Program-made: the position numbers and the translations under genes
Part shown: positions 38,232-47,932 of the stretch, in pieces
Layout: each line of letters starts with the position of its first letter
How positions within the stretch are numbered: position 1 is the first letter of the stretch
The notes under the pieces: model-generated
Database searches by the model: none
What the model saw: the letters and a program-made list of their open reading frames with translations, nothing else
Told to the model about the DNA's origin: nothing
Assembly: GCF_000317555.1 (NCBI RefSeq)
Contig: NC_019745.1
Coordinates: forward strand, 2,604,001 to 2,668,000
DNA length: 64,000 nt
Origin: Gloeocapsa sp. PCC 7428
Lineage (GTDB): Bacteria; Cyanobacteriota; Cyanobacteriia; Cyanobacteriales; Chroococcidiopsidaceae
Reading direction: 5' to 3'

Positions 38232-38906
38232 ATGGCTAGAGTATATGACACCTTAATTGCAGGTGGTCCGGTGATGTTGCCCTTGTTAGGGCTTTCTATT
38301 GTAACGTTTGCTTGTGCTTTGGAACGTGCTTGGTTTTGGTTTCAATTACTCAGTAAAGAAGATCGAATTGTTCATGATGTGTTAGCAGCAGCACGTTTTG
38401 ATTTGATGAAAGCTGCAAATATAGCTCAAAAAGCTCAATCTTTACCAATTGGTCGTTTTTTATTTGCCCCTTTGAAATTAAATCAACCGACTCCTGAAAC
38501 TTTTCGTTTGGCGATGGAAGCGGCGGGAGATAAAGAATTTACGCAAATGCGTAAAGGCGATAAATTATTAGAAACTGTCGTAGCGCTTGCGCCTTTATTA
38601 GGATTACTAGGCACAGTTACAGGTTTAATTGGTACGTTTAATAATTTAAATATTGGTGGCGGTGGGACAACTGCGGAAGCAACACGCGCAGCTGCGGGTA
38701 TTGGTGAAGCCTTAATTACTACGGCTACAGGAATGATTGTGGCAATTATTGCGTTAATTTTTTTCCGAGTTTTTGTGACGCTACAATCTCAACAAATTGA
38801 TTACTTTTCCGATGTGGGTAGTGAATTAGAACTCATCTATCGCCAAACTTGGTATGAACCGATGTTCAGTTCGATTGGACAAAATAGTACTCAGGGTAAC
38901 GGGTAA
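38232..38906 (+). CDS. MotA/TolQ/ExbB proton channel family protein
   Basis: Inner-membrane proton-channel subunit that forms a pentamer around two ExbD/TolR helices and converts proton flow into motion of TonB or TolA. 224 residues, three membrane helices (about 14-32, 117-140, 162-185), with the signature LLETVVALAPLLGLLGTVTGLIGTF and GIGEALITTATGMIVAIIAL. It is followed after 6 bases by two exbD genes, then a convergent TonB-like protein. That neighbourhood favours an ExbB role for outer-membrane transport over a flagellar role. Confidence 0.93.
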   Translation: MARVYDTLIAGGPVMLPLLGLSIVTFACALERAWFWFQLLSKEDRIVHDVLAAARFDLMKAANIAQKAQSLPIGRFLFAPLKLNQPTPETFRLAMEAAGDKEFTQMRKGDKLLETVVALAPLLGLLGTVTGLIGTFNNLNIGGGGTTAEATRAAAGIGEALITTATGMIVAIIALIFFRVFVTLQSQQIDYFSDVGSELELIYRQTWYEPMFSSIGQNSTQGNG

Positions 38907-38912
38907 TTTATT

Positions 38913-39329
38913 TTGTTTAGAAATCAGCAAAGACGTTCCTCGCAGATACCGGAAGTTAATTTAATACCGATGATGGATGTGTTGATGTCTGTTCTCACGT
39001 TTTTCATCATCACTTCAATGACATTATCAGGTAGAAGAATTGCTAATGTAAGCTTACCAGCAGTAAGTAATGGTGTACGCGAACAAAGTTCTCTGCTAGA
39101 ACCTCTAATTGTCGGTTTAAATCAACGTGGAGAAATTATAATTGACGATCAGTCTATTACTATAACAGCACTAGAGCCGAAAATACAATTATATTTAGAT
39201 CAAGATCCTCAAGCATTAGTAATACTGAAAGCTGATAAAAAACTCCAGTATAAACAAGTAGTTCAAGTGTTAGGAAAAATGCGGGATGTGGGAGGCGATC
39301 GCGTCTCTTTAGCTATCGAAAGAAATTAA
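38913..39329 (+). CDS. ExbD/TolR-type biopolymer transport protein (first copy)
   Basis: 138 residues: short N-terminus, conserved EVNLIPMMDVLMSVLTFFIITSM (the Asp of MMD inside the membrane helix is the proton-carrying residue in this family), then a periplasmic domain ending VVQVLGKMRDVGGDRVSLAIERN. The best start is TTG at 38913, as no ATG or GTG precedes the membrane helix. The spacing of 6 bases after exbB and 4 bases before the next exbD shows an operon. Confidence 0.9.
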   Translation: MFRNQQRRSSQIPEVNLIPMMDVLMSVLTFFIITSMTLSGRRIANVSLPAVSNGVREQSSLLEPLIVGLNQRGEIIIDDQSITITALEPKIQLYLDQDPQALVILKADKKLQYKQVVQVLGKMRDVGGDRVSLAIERN

Positions 39330-39333
39330 TGCT

Positions 39334-39732
39334 ATGCGATTTAAACATCAGCAACGTAGTGTAATACCCACGATTGACTTAACGCCAATGTTGAATGTAA
39401 TGATGGCAACTTTGGCTTTTTTTGTCTTGGTTTCTATGACATTGACAAACGAACAAGGCGTTAATATTCAGCTACCTGCACAAGATAATACTATATCGCT
39501 AGAAAACGCACCGCCACTACTTGTAGAATTCAAGGAAAAACAAATTTTACTCGATCAACAACAAGTAACTAAACAACAACTCTTGCAACAAATGCGAGTT
39601 TATCTTCAGCAAAATCCTCAAGGTTCTGTTTTACTGCAACCGGATAGTGAATTACCTTATGAATTGGTTGTCCAATTATTAGGAGAAATGCGTGATGTGG
39701 GAGGCGATCGCGTTTCTTTAGCTATTGATTAG
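39334..39732 (+). CDS. ExbD/TolR-type biopolymer transport protein (second copy)
   Basis: 132 residues, clearly a paralogue of the preceding protein: TIDLTPMLNVMMATLAFFVLVSM in the helix and LVVQLLGEMRDVGGDRVSLAID at the end. The helix position that carries Asp in the first copy (PMMDVLM) is Asn here (PMLNVMM), so the essential membrane acidic residue appears to be lost. Two ExbD chains per channel are expected; a mixed dimer with one proton-active chain is a plausible inference. The last 11 bases overlap the end of the convergent TonB-like gene. Confidence 0.9.
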   Translation: MRFKHQQRSVIPTIDLTPMLNVMMATLAFFVLVSMTLTNEQGVNIQLPAQDNTISLENAPPLLVEFKEKQILLDQQQVTKQQLLQQMRVYLQQNPQGSVLLQPDSELPYELVVQLLGEMRDVGGDRVSLAID

Positions 39733-40570
39733 CATTCGGATCGCTATTCCATACAACAATCATTGTCCCGATACTTGTTGCTGTAGGGACTAAGTTTAAA
39801 TACTTGACAAAATTGCCTTTTTGTAGCTTGTAAATATTTCCCCCGCCGTATTCGCCTTGCGAGGAAACTTCCATTCCACTACTTTTTAGCTGTTGTTCAA
39901 TTTCAGTAAAGACTTGTTCGGGTGTTTTGAGTGAAATCCATTTAATCCGCGCAATCTCCTGTTTTTGTTGCGGTTCATCTGTCGCTAAACTTTCTGGTGT
40001 AAAAAATAATTCTGGCTGTGCAAAATACCTCGGATCAACTCCCAATTCTTCCGCCACTTCTCCTGAAACTTCTCCGAAGAGATTTTGAAATTCTGTAGCA
40101 TTGTCATCTGAAACGTTAGGAGATGCTTCTATTGTTGATTCAGGCGTTGATTCTGGAGTTGCTGATACTTCTGGTGAGAGTAATGGAGTTGGTGATGCGA
40201 GGGGTGTAGGTGTGGGACTTATTGTAGCTTGAGGTGTTGGAGAAATACTGGGAGATGGTTTTGGCTGTGATATTATTGGCGGTTTTACCTGCTGTGGTGT
40301 AATTTTAGGGGTTGGCTGTGGAACTTGCTGACGCTGCGGAGGTGTCTTTTGTACGGATGGTTGAGGAGAAGTTTTTTTCGGTGGTGCGAGTAACTGGGTA
40401 ATTTCTAATTCTTCTTGTTGTGGTTTTTGCTCAACTTGCGGTTTTGTTGACTGTGGTATTGGTAGCATTAAAAATATTCCATGCAAAGTTAAAGAAATAA
40501 ACAGCATGGGTCGATATAAAAAATGTATTATGGGAGGTAGTTTTTTTCCTAGTAAACTAGACTGATTCAT
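39722..40570 (-). CDS. Proline-rich TonB-like membrane protein
   Basis: 282 residues: a single membrane helix at about 22-40 (PMLFISLTLHGIFLMLPI, resembling the TonB SxxxH helix with the His of LTLHG), a long Pro/Thr/Ser/Gln-rich spacer at about 45-150 that could span the periplasm, and a C-terminal domain of about 110 residues (LFGEVSGEVAEELGVDPRYFAQPELF, KLQKGNFVKYLNLVP, MIVVWNSDP). The C-terminus does not show the usual TonB YPxxA pattern. Convergent with exbB-exbD-exbD, which makes a TonB role likely though not proven. Motif quotes are excerpts of the longer sequence. Confidence 0.8.
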   Translation of the reverse strand: MNQSSLLGKKLPPIIHFLYRPMLFISLTLHGIFLMLPIPQSTKPQVEQKPQQEELEITQLLAPPKKTSPQPSVQKTPPQRQQVPQPTPKITPQQVKPPIISQPKPSPSISPTPQATISPTPTPLASPTPLLSPEVSATPESTPESTIEASPNVSDDNATEFQNLFGEVSGEVAEELGVDPRYFAQPELFFTPESLATDEPQQKQEIARIKWISLKTPEQVFTEIEQQLKSSGMEVSSQGEYGGGNIYKLQKGNFVKYLNLVPTATSIGTMIVVWNSDPNANQ

Positions 40571-40630
40571 ATTACTTACAAAATATCTTGATATCCCTCA
40601 TTTTCTAGCTACCAAATATTAACTACTCTT

Positions 40631-41410
40631 TTACCCAAATCTACCGCGAATATAATCCTCAGTTTGTTTATTATTAGGATGTGTAAACATTTGCTTTGTG
40701 TGTTCAAACTCGATAATTTCACCAAGGTACATAAAAGCTGTGTAATCAGAAATGCGTGCAGCTTGCTGCATATTGTGCGTCACAATTAAGATTGTTACTT
40801 GTTCTTTTAATCGAGTAATTAATGCTTCAATGCTACTTGTAGAAATTGGATCGAGTGCTGATGTAGGTTCATCAAAAAGGATTATTTCGGGGTTTGTTGC
40901 TAAGGCGCGTGCAATACACAACCTCTGCTGTTGTCCGCCAGAAAGATTGAAAGCTAAATCGTACAAGCGATCTTTCACTTCATCCCAAAGCGCAGCGTTG
41001 TATAAAGCTTGTTCTACTTTTTCATCGATGATATTGCGTCGCGATTCGCCTCGCACGCGCAATCCATATGCTACATTTTCATAAATTGATTTTGGAAAGG
41101 GATTTGGCTTTTGAAACACCATACTAATCCGCATTCGGATTTCAATGGGATCGATGCGACGACTTAAAATATTTATTCGTTCAGAATCGAGTATAATTTC
41201 CCCTTCGTAACGATTACCAGGATAAAGATCGTGCATCCGATTAAAACACCGTAGTAAGGTAGTTTTACCACATCCAGATGGCCCGATTAAAGCTGTCACT
41301 TTATTTTCTGGTACAAGCAAACTGATATTTTTCAACGCCTGTACTGTGCCATAGTAAAAGTTTAGGTTGTTAACTTTAGCTTTAGTTTTAATGGATGTTG
41401 CTTCTACCAT
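40631..41410 (-). CDS. pstB: Phosphate ABC transporter ATP-binding protein PstB
   Basis: ATPase of the high-affinity phosphate importer. Seen over 259 residues: Walker [11 protein letters not shown]-loop [12 protein letters not shown] (PstB-specific NPFPKS), signature [16 protein letters not shown], Walker [13 protein letters not shown] and switch His in VTHNMQQA. Start ATG at 41410 overlaps the last seven bases of pstA; an upstream TTG at 41431 would lie deeper inside pstA and is less likely. Last gene of the pstS-C-A-B run. Confidence 0.95.
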   Translation of the reverse strand: MVEATSIKTKAKVNNLNFYYGTVQALKNISLLVPENKVTALIGPSGCGKTTLLRCFNRMHDLYPGNRYEGEIILDSERINILSRRIDPIEIRMRISMVFQKPNPFPKSIYENVAYGLRVRGESRRNIIDEKVEQALYNAALWDEVKDRLYDLAFNLSGGQQQRLCIARALATNPEIILFDEPTSALDPISTSSIEALITRLKEQVTILIVTHNMQQAARISDYTAFMYLGEIIEFEHTKQMFTHPNNKQTEDYIRGRFG

Positions 41411-42324
41411 TTGATTTGCTTGCGGATACAATAGCGGAGATAAATTGCCAAAGCATTCATTCCTAATGTCATACAGATTAATACGACACCAGCAGCAGCA
41501 GCATTAAATTGAAAATCTGGTTCAGGGCGCGATACCCAATTAAACATTTGAATAGGCATTACTGTAAAGGGCGCTTGTAACCAACTAAAAGAAATGTAAG
41601 GAAATTCTGTTTTGATTGGTGGATCGGGTAAAAAAGCAATAAACGTTAGCGCCCCGATTGTAATTAAAGGTGCAGTTTCACCAACTGCACGCGATAAACC
41701 AATAATCACACCTGTAAGAATACTACCAACTGAGTAGGGCAACACATGATCCCAAATTGCTTGCCATTTACTTGCACCCATTGCGTAAGCTGCTTCGCGG
41801 ATACTGTTAGGAATTGCGCGTAATGCTTCGCGGGTAGTGACAATAACAATTGGTAAAACAAGTAACGCAAGAGTTAATCCCGCTGTGAGAACACTTTCAC
41901 CTAAATTGAATTGATAGACAAATAAACCCAATGCTAAAAGTCCATAAATAATAGAAGGAACACCTGCTAGGTTAGTTACATTGATTTCGATTAACCCTGT
42001 TAACCAATTTTTCCCAGCATATTCTTCTAAATAAATTCCCGAAGCAATTCCCACAGGTATTGAGGCGATCGCAGTGACAATCATCACAAGAATTGTTCCT
42101 ACCCAAGCAGCTAAAATTCCTGCTTCTTCGGGCTTCCGGCTAGGAAAAGATGTTAAAAATTGCCACGATAAACGAGGTAAGCCATCAATAAATAAATCTA
42201 GAATCAATGTAATAAGTGTTACAATTCCTACTAATACAGACAACAAGCCAACGACAGCAAACAAACCTTGCCAAAGTTTATTACGGGCAATAATTGTTTT
42301 AATTTGTTGTAAGTCTTGTTGCAT
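41404..42324 (-). CDS. pstA: Phosphate ABC transporter permease PstA
   Basis: Inner-membrane permease subunit, 306 residues, six helices. Seen: [37 protein letters not shown] opening of the transport domain, [16 protein letters not shown], and the ATPase-contact loop [27 protein letters not shown]. Two bases after pstC and overlapping pstB, so translation is coupled. (Long motifs are shown as successive excerpts.). Confidence 0.94.
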   Translation of the reverse strand: MQQDLQQIKTIIARNKLWQGLFAVVGLLSVLVGIVTLITLILDLFIDGLPRLSWQFLTSFPSRKPEEAGILAAWVGTILVMIVTAIASIPVGIASGIYLEEYAGKNWLTGLIEINVTNLAGVPSIIYGLLALGLFVYQFNLGESVLTAGLTLALLVLPIVIVTTREALRAIPNSIREAAYAMGASKWQAIWDHVLPYSVGSILTGVIIGLSRAVGETAPLITIGALTFIAFLPDPPIKTEFPYISFSWLQAPFTVMPIQMFNWVSRPEPDFQFNAAAAGVVLICMTLGMNALAIYLRYCIRKQIKW

Positions 42325-42326
42325 AA

Positions 42327-43253
42327 TTAGTATTTTTCGCGATAACGTCTGCTGAGAAAATAACCAAAAATATTAAAAACTAAAGTCATTAATACCAGCG
42401 TTAGCCCAGCAGCAAAGATTGTTTGGTACTCTAAACTACCATGAGGTAAATCGCCTAGACTAACTGAGACAATATAGGCGGTAATTGTTGCAGCTTCATT
42501 CATCGGATTCCAGGTGAGAGTCGGTTGTAAACCAGCGGCGATCGCCACAATCATTGTTTCACCAACTGCACGCGAAATTCCCAAAATATAAGCTGCTGTA
42601 ATTCCTGAAATGGCTGCGGGAAAGACAACTTTTAACGCTGTTTGTAAGCGCGTCGCACCCATCGCGTACGAACCTTCGCGTAGTTGCACAGGGACAGATC
42701 GCATCGCATCTTCACTAACTGAACTGACATAGGGAATAATCATAATTCCCATGACAATGCCAGCACTTAACATATTAAAACCAGGGAGATCCCATAAAAA
42801 GTTTTGTAATATTGGTGTTACAAATAAAAGCGCAAAATATCCGTAAACTACTGTCGGAATACCGGCTAATAATTCTAAACACGGTTTGATAATTTCGCGG
42901 AAGCGAAAAGGCGCAAATTCACTTAGATAAATTGCGGCGATAGTTCCCAAAGGTACGGCTACTGATAAAGCAACAGCGGTTGTTACTAAAGTACCTGAAA
43001 GTAGTGGTAGAATTCCGTAGTGCGCATCATCAAATAGCGGCGACCATTGTGTATCAGTGAGAAAGTCTATCAAAGAAACTTCTCGAAAAAAAGTTATTGA
43101 TTCGTATACTAAAATTCCAATAATAGCAATCGTTGTTGCTACGGAAGAACAAGCAGCGAGAAATAGTAAAATTTCAATTGCTTTCTCCTGAATATTCCGC
43201 AGTAATCTTGATGATGAGGGTTTTATTGTAATTTGTAGTTGCCTTTCTACCAT
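42327..43253 (-). CDS. pstC: Phosphate ABC transporter permease PstC
   Basis: Partner permease, 308 residues, six helices: N-terminal helix about 28-50, [57 protein letters not shown] and the ATPase-contact loop [23 protein letters not shown] at 43253. A 145-base gap with an inverted repeat separates it from pstS. Confidence 0.94.
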   Translation of the reverse strand: MVERQLQITIKPSSSRLLRNIQEKAIEILLFLAACSSVATTIAIIGILVYESITFFREVSLIDFLTDTQWSPLFDDAHYGILPLLSGTLVTTAVALSVAVPLGTIAAIYLSEFAPFRFREIIKPCLELLAGIPTVVYGYFALLFVTPILQNFLWDLPGFNMLSAGIVMGIMIIPYVSSVSEDAMRSVPVQLREGSYAMGATRLQTALKVVFPAAISGITAAYILGISRAVGETMIVAIAAGLQPTLTWNPMNEAATITAYIVSVSLGDLPHGSLEYQTIFAAGLTLVLMTLVFNIFGYFLSRRYREKY

Positions 43254-43261
43254 GATTATGT

Positions 43262-43350
43262 GAATTTGGCGGACGCCTGGCGAATAAGTTCGCGGCGTAA
43301 AAACGTGGACTAGCGATTAGAAATTAGCTTTAAACTAACTACTAATCGCG
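43262..43350. repeat. Repeat-derived hairpin between pstS and pstC
   Basis: GCGATTAG (43313-43320) pairs with CTAATCGC (43342-43349), extended inside by TTAG/CTAA. The preceding CGAATAAGTTCGCGGC and ACGTGGACTAGCG resemble the element at 32522-32566. As a stem-loop in the pst transcript it may stabilise the pstS part or reduce read-through into pstC; this role is inference. Confidence 0.55.
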
Positions 43351-43398
43351 AGTTTTGTAACTATAGCTTGCTTTTAACCCTGACCCCTGCTCTATTAT

Positions 43399-44454
43399 TT
43401 ACAGACTTGCTTCACGCTGTAATAATTCTTCAATGCGCAGTCCAACAGCTTCTTTACCACCGAATACTGTTCCTACTTTGTTTTGTTGAAAGTGGTTGCT
43501 TGCTAACGTGTAAGCACGGGCGGGTAAAGCTACATAGCCAACTTCACTGACTAATTTGGGTGCGTTGCTCATGTAGTAGTTGATGAATTGTTTTACATCC
43601 TCTCTACCTGCTGCTTTAGCGTTTACGTAAATAAATAAAGGACGCGATAAAGGCTGGTATGTACCGTTTTCTACTGCTGCTCTAGAAGGTAACACAGGTT
43701 TACCGTTACCATTATCAATTGCTAAGGCTTTTAAGCGATTTTTGTTAGCTTCGTAGTACGCATAACCAAAATAACCTAAAGCACCGCGATCGCGACTGAC
43801 TCCTTGTACCAGAACATTGTCATCTTCGCTAGCTGTAAAATCAGTGCGGCTAGACTTTGCATCACCTACTACTGCTTCGGTAAAGTATTCAAAAGTTCCT
43901 GAATCTGCGCCAGGACCATACAGTTTCATAGGAGAGTTAGGAAATCCTTGGCGTACCTGACTCCAGTTAGTAATTTTACCTTGTGCGGCGGGTTCCCAAA
44001 TGCGCTTCAACTCGGCGACAGTCATGCTGTTCACCCAGTTGTTTCTAGGATTGACAACGACTGTTAAAGCGTCATATGCTACGGGCATTTCGATGTATTG
44101 AACACCAGCACTCTTACAAGCTGCCATTTCTTCAGCTTTAATTGGTCGAGAAGCGTTAGAAATTTCGGTTTCGCCACGACAGAACTTTTTAAATCCACCG
44201 CCAGTACCAGAAATACCAACTGTAACGCGCGTTCTCCCGCCGTTTTGTTTTTGAAAGTCTTCGGCTACAGCTTCAGTAATGGGGAAAACTGTACTAGAAC
44301 CATCAACTCGGATTGTCGTTGGATTTTGAGAACGCACTGCGGGTATTGATAAACCAATTGTTGCACCCGCTACGAGGAGAGATGCGATCGCTTTTCGAGT
44401 TGTTACATTTGCTTGCAAGCGACCCAGTTTGATACTCATTTTGTGACGCAACAT
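43399..44454 (-). CDS. pstS: Phosphate-binding protein PstS
   Basis: Periplasmic high-affinity phosphate-binding protein, 351 residues. A signal peptide spans about residues 20-43 ([21 protein letters not shown]). Family landmarks: [67 protein letters not shown]. The SxGTG-type loop and the DGSST loop hold the phosphate. It is the cyanobacterial SphX/PstS-like form, with a long C-terminal end ([20 protein letters not shown]). First gene of the operon, under the Pho-box-like element at 44524-44562. An in-frame ATG 15 bases later is an alternative start. Confidence 0.94.
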   Translation of the reverse strand: MLRHKMSIKLGRLQANVTTRKAIASLLVAGATIGLSIPAVRSQNPTTIRVDGSSTVFPITEAVAEDFQKQNGGRTRVTVGISGTGGGFKKFCRGETEISNASRPIKAEEMAACKSAGVQYIEMPVAYDALTVVVNPRNNWVNSMTVAELKRIWEPAAQGKITNWSQVRQGFPNSPMKLYGPGADSGTFEYFTEAVVGDAKSSRTDFTASEDDNVLVQGVSRDRGALGYFGYAYYEANKNRLKALAIDNGNGKPVLPSRAAVENGTYQPLSRPLFIYVNAKAAGREDVKQFINYYMSNAPKLVSEVGYVALPARAYTLASNHFQQNKVGTVFGGKEAVGLRIEELLQREASL

Positions 44455-44523
44455 ATTATCTGTGTATTGTTTCTAAAGTAGAAATCTCACTACAGATAGA
44501 ATACTGGTCTATGGTTAAGAGGC

Positions 44524-44562
44524 TATAATAAAGGGTTAGGAAGAAATTAATCTTTGGTTAAC
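44524..44562 (-). promoter_or_regulatory. Pho-box-like tandem repeat and -10 element of pstS
   Basis: Read on the minus strand: GTTAACCA-AAG-ATTAATTT-CTT-CCTAACCC, three 8-base units with an 11-base period (44562 to 44533). This fits the cyanobacterial PhoB (SphR) box of repeated (C/T)TTAA(C/T)(C/T)(T/A) units spaced by 3 bases, the third unit being CCTAA rather than CTTAA. It is followed by TTT and ATTATAG (about 44529-44524), a fair -10 hexamer, about 70 bases before the pstS start. Regulation by phosphate starvation follows from the family, not from direct proof. Confidence 0.65.
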
Positions 44563-44624
44563 TGTAGTTATCTTACTGCTCAAACTTTTTTATCGCTACG
44601 ATTAGTAAAAGTAATTGTTGATAG

Positions 44625-45404
44625 TCAGCACAAAGTTAATAAGCATTCTTCATACGTAGCTATCCACTCAAAACCAAGTTTTTCATAACACCTGATCGCG
44701 ATCGCATTATCGGCTTTTACATTTAAACCGATATAATCCACTGTCTGTAAAAGTTCTTGACACAACCTAGCTACAACTTTTTTACTCAATCCTTGTCCGC
44801 GAAATTGTGGATGCGTTGCAATGTTTCCTAAGGCTGCGACTTTGTACTGTGGAGAATACACGTGGACTCCCGCAATACTAACAAGGGTATTTCCGCATCG
44901 AATACCGTAGTAATATCCAGTTTCTAGCATCCGCGAATCAAACCAGTTTTCTGGATAACTCACGTGATAAAATTCTGCTACTTCATCTGCATCTTCTACT
45001 GTAAGTTGAACAACTTCAGATGTATCAAACTTAGTTAAAAACTGACTATTAGTTAAAGCCATTTTGTTATGCAAGCCGTGGGATTGTACTTGATAATCCT
45101 CAGCAAATATTTGAGCTAAGTTTCCACTTAGATGCGTATAAATTCGTCTTGGAAGAAGATGTATAATTGACTGTAGTAGACGTGTCATTAAATTTGGTTC
45201 TACTGTCAAACTCAAAAGTACGGGTAAATCAGAACCTGTATATATTAAAACAACTTGCTTCAGCGTATCTTCGTGCAAGCCATACCAAGTCGTGTGTCGC
45301 CAGAAAAAATCGTCTAAATCTCCAATACTGTATAGATGGAGAAAAGTATTTTGACGTAGTAGTGTCTCAATTTCATTTTTATCATGCAAACAAACTGTTG
45401 TCAT
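44625..45404 (-). CDS. GNAT-family N-acetyltransferase
   Basis: 259 residues. The C-terminal half holds the acetyl-CoA-binding motif A (ALGNIATHPQFRGQGLSKKV, with RGQGLS) and a motif B ending NAIAIRCYEKLGFEWIATYEE. The N-terminal half (LLRQNTFLHLYSIGDLDDFFWRHTTWYG) is typical of the FR47/ZnuA-neighbour type two-domain acetyltransferases with an unused N-terminal GNAT-like fold. The substrate (amine, amino acid or other) is unknown. Divergence from pstS is not seen; it is upstream and on the same strand, 170 bases away. Confidence 0.88.
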   Translation of the reverse strand: MTTVCLHDKNEIETLLRQNTFLHLYSIGDLDDFFWRHTTWYGLHEDTLKQVVLIYTGSDLPVLLSLTVEPNLMTRLLQSIIHLLPRRIYTHLSGNLAQIFAEDYQVQSHGLHNKMALTNSQFLTKFDTSEVVQLTVEDADEVAEFYHVSYPENWFDSRMLETGYYYGIRCGNTLVSIAGVHVYSPQYKVAALGNIATHPQFRGQGLSKKVVARLCQELLQTVDYIGLNVKADNAIAIRCYEKLGFEWIATYEECLLTLC

Positions 45405-45641
45405 GAGGACTTACGCAAAAACTCTTTGAAATTTAGATCTATACGAGGGAATCACAGACGCCATTCGACTGAAGTCAAGGTTACTCAAACAAAGTGTGCC
45501 TTTGCGCACTCACTTAAGTATAAAATTTTATCAATACGTTCAAGGACTATTTGAACTTCGTTTGTGTAGCTGAGAATTTATTTGCGATCGCATTCGTGCT
45601 TTTTGTCCTCTGTGGTGATTTCTAAAAACCTACAATTTAGA

Positions 45642-46121
45642 CTAGCGCTCTTTAGTAATTCTCAAAATATAAGGATAATAATTATCTCGATCAAACGAAC
45701 CTACCCAGACATCATAACTACCAGCTAGCCACTCTCCGCCGATACCAGGATTTTTTCCTTCTGCGTCATCGTTGCACCAAGTACCACCAGGACCGCGCAC
45801 AATAATAGTAGTATCTTGAGGACTTTGTATCTGAAGTCGGAGATACTCAAAAAAGTCTTTTAATACTAGAGTGTGATCGGGTTCTGCATCGACGAAACCG
45901 ACACATGGTCCATTCACAGTTTCAGTTCTTCCTGCTACTTTTTGGGCTGGTACTGAACCACCACTAATCCCTCTCAGCGTCAAAGGTGAGGAGAAATTGC
46001 GATCAATTGTTACATTCTCGAATAGTGGTGCTGGCTGTGCTTGAACTTTGGGTATTCTGAGTCCAACAATAGCGATAGAAATCGCTAAAATTACGCTTAA
46101 ATTTAGCACTTTGTTGTGCAT
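45642..46121 (-). CDS. Secreted hypothetical protein
   Basis: Unrecognised exported protein. ATG at 46121 starts directly before a signal peptide (VLNLSVILAISIAIVGLRIPKVQAQ); a further in-frame start at 46190 would precede it with 23 hydrophilic residues and is unlikely. The mature part is about 130 residues with PCVGFVDAEPDH, IIVRGPGGTWCNDDAEGKNPG and YDVWVGSFDRDNYYPYILRI; two Cys could form a disulfide. The end pattern (GEWxxGxYDVWVGSF) suggests a beta-sandwich of the kind seen in some peptidase pre-domains, but I do not assign a family. Confidence 0.7.
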   Translation of the reverse strand: MHNKVLNLSVILAISIAIVGLRIPKVQAQPAPLFENVTIDRNFSSPLTLRGISGGSVPAQKVAGRTETVNGPCVGFVDAEPDHTLVLKDFFEYLRLQIQSPQDTTIIVRGPGGTWCNDDAEGKNPGIGGEWLAGSYDVWVGSFDRDNYYPYILRITKER

Positions 46122-46199
46122 TCTGGATTTATCAAAGTCAGAGATCGAATAGCAGAACCTTACTCCTTCATTCGACTTCTGGGCAACCAAGATAGTTCC

Positions 46200-46223
46200 A
46201 AAAAAAGCCCGCCGCAGCAGGCT
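46200..46223 (-). terminator. Rho-independent terminator of gltX
   Basis: On the minus strand, AGCCTGC pairs with GCGGGCT (one G-T pair) around TGCG, followed immediately by seven T residues (46206-46200). It lies just beyond the gltX stop codon at 46229. A textbook factor-independent terminator, the clearest in the window. Confidence 0.85.
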
Positions 46224-46228
46224 TTGTT

Positions 46229-47677
46229 TTAGTGAACAGTTGCGATCGCACTTTCTAATCTTGGTTTATCGAACTGGCGTTGATGTAAAATAACCCAAGA
46301 TTGAATTAAGTCTGGACCTTGCATATCTCCAGTTAAGGCTGCACGCAGCGATCGCATGACCAATCCTTTCTTGACGTTCTTTTCTTTGACAACGTGTTTA
46401 ATAATTTCCTGACTACTTGCTTCGGTTAATTCCGTACCATTATTGAGTGCAGCTAAAACACCTTCAAGTACTGCTTTAGAACCTTCTTGCTGTAATTGAT
46501 GCGTTGCATCGTCGCTGTAGGTCAACGAATTAGTAAAATATAGCCAACTCATTTCTACCGCATCTTTGAGACGAGTTAAACTCGGACCAATGACACTTGC
46601 GATCTTTTCTAACCAAACGCGATCGCTTATCGGGTCAAATTCATACCCTGCGGCTTGCCAATATGGTATCAATAAATCTGTCAGTTTCTTTGCAGGCATT
46701 GCGTGCAGATACTGACTATTAATCCAATCTAACTTTGCCCAGTCAAATTTTGCCCCAGCTTTATTAACGCGTTCAAAACCGAATTGCTGCGCCACTTCTT
46801 CCAAAGTAAACAATTCTTGTGTTGAATCTGGCGGCGACCAACCGAGTAAAGTCATATAATTGACCATCGCTTCGGCGACAAAGCCCATTTCTTTAAAGTC
46901 AAAAATCGACGTCACTCCGTCGCGTTTAGAAAGCTTGCGCCCCTCTGCGTTTAAAATCAAGGGTGTATGCGCGAATTCTGGTACGGTTGCCTCATAAGCT
47001 TCATAAAGTAGAATCTGCTTAGCGGTATTGGCAATGTGGTCTTCTCCGCGAATTACATGGGTAATTTGCATATCCATGTCATCGACAACCACTGCAAAAT
47101 TATACAACGGTTGACCGATGTCCCCAGCTTGCGCCGCACGGGCGATTACCATATCGCCTCCCAAGTCACTACCGCGCCAACTCATGTGTCCGCGCACCAT
47201 GTCATCCCAGACAATTTCGCGATCGTCTTCTATCTTGAAACGAATCACTGGACGACGCCCTTCGGCTGCAAACGCGGCTTGTTGTTCGGGTGTGAGATTG
47301 CGATGGCGGTTATCATAACGCGGCGCTTCGTTGCGGGCTTTTTGGGCTTCGCGCATGGCGTCGAGTTCTTCTTCCGAACAATAGCAGTAGTATGCTAGTC
47401 CTTTATCGAGTAGATCTTGAACTCTTTGGCGATACACATCCAAACGGTGTGACTGAAAGATAGGTCCTTCGTCCCAATTCAATCCTAGCCAGGTTAAACC
47501 ATCGAGGATATTTTGCGTGTACTCTTCACGCGATCGCTCTGTATCGGTATCCTCAATTCGTAAAATAAACTGACCGCCATGATGACGAGCAAATAACCAG
47601 TTAAATACCGCAGTTCTTGCGGTTCCAATGTGTAGATTCCCTGTAGGACTAGGGGCGATCCGAACTCTAACAGTCAT
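46229..47677 (-). CDS. gltX: Glutamyl-tRNA synthetase
   Basis: Charges tRNA-Glu (and in cyanobacteria tRNA-Gln, later amidated); Glu-tRNA also feeds tetrapyrrole synthesis. 482 residues, class I synthetase with [13 protein letters not shown] (HIGH region) at the N-terminus, [14 protein letters not shown], the KLSKRDG site (KMSKS region) near 255 and an anticodon-binding C-terminal domain. The usual length. The gene starts 108 bases upstream from the tRNA-Asp gene and ends in a strong terminator, so it is a single-gene transcript or shares one with the tRNA. Confidence 0.96.
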   Translation of the reverse strand: MTVRVRIAPSPTGNLHIGTARTAVFNWLFARHHGGQFILRIEDTDTERSREEYTQNILDGLTWLGLNWDEGPIFQSHRLDVYRQRVQDLLDKGLAYYCYCSEEELDAMREAQKARNEAPRYDNRHRNLTPEQQAAFAAEGRRPVIRFKIEDDREIVWDDMVRGHMSWRGSDLGGDMVIARAAQAGDIGQPLYNFAVVVDDMDMQITHVIRGEDHIANTAKQILLYEAYEATVPEFAHTPLILNAEGRKLSKRDGVTSIFDFKEMGFVAEAMVNYMTLLGWSPPDSTQELFTLEEVAQQFGFERVNKAGAKFDWAKLDWINSQYLHAMPAKKLTDLLIPYWQAAGYEFDPISDRVWLEKIASVIGPSLTRLKDAVEMSWLYFTNSLTYSDDATHQLQQEGSKAVLEGVLAALNNGTELTEASSQEIIKHVVKEKNVKKGLVMRSLRAALTGDMQGPDLIQSWVILHQRQFDKPRLESAIATVH

Positions 47678-47785
47678 GTTAACTTTAGATTTTAGCTGTA
47701 AGGTTTAACAGGTGTAGCAGATAACGCTTCCACTACCCTATGAGCATAGGTTTATTATCGTAACCTATGTCTTATCTACTGGGAA

Positions 47786-47859
47786 CGGGACTGACGGGGC
47801 TCGAACCCGCAACTTCCGCCGTGACAGGGCGGTGCTCTAACCAATTGAACTACAGTCCC
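47786..47859 (-). tRNA. tRNA-Asp (anticodon GUC)
   Basis: Cloverleaf on the minus strand from 47859 to 47786: acceptor GGGACTG/CAGTCCC with discriminator G, D-loop AATTGGTTAGAGC, anticodon stem CCGCC/GGCGG with loop CTGTCAC (anticodon GTC), T arm GCGGG-TTCGAGC-CCCGT. 74 bases, CCA not encoded. Upstream of gltX on the same strand. Confidence 0.96.
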
Positions 47860-47932
47860 AATTTTTGACCGATTTCTATCTTCGCACACTTTCTGGGAAG
47901 TGTCAAATCTTTTACAAAAATTTACTTCTCAA

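Noticed and set aside
45405-45641. Possible small RNA between the acetyltransferase and secreted protein genes
   Set aside because: No stable fold, terminator or known family motif was seen in the 237 bases.
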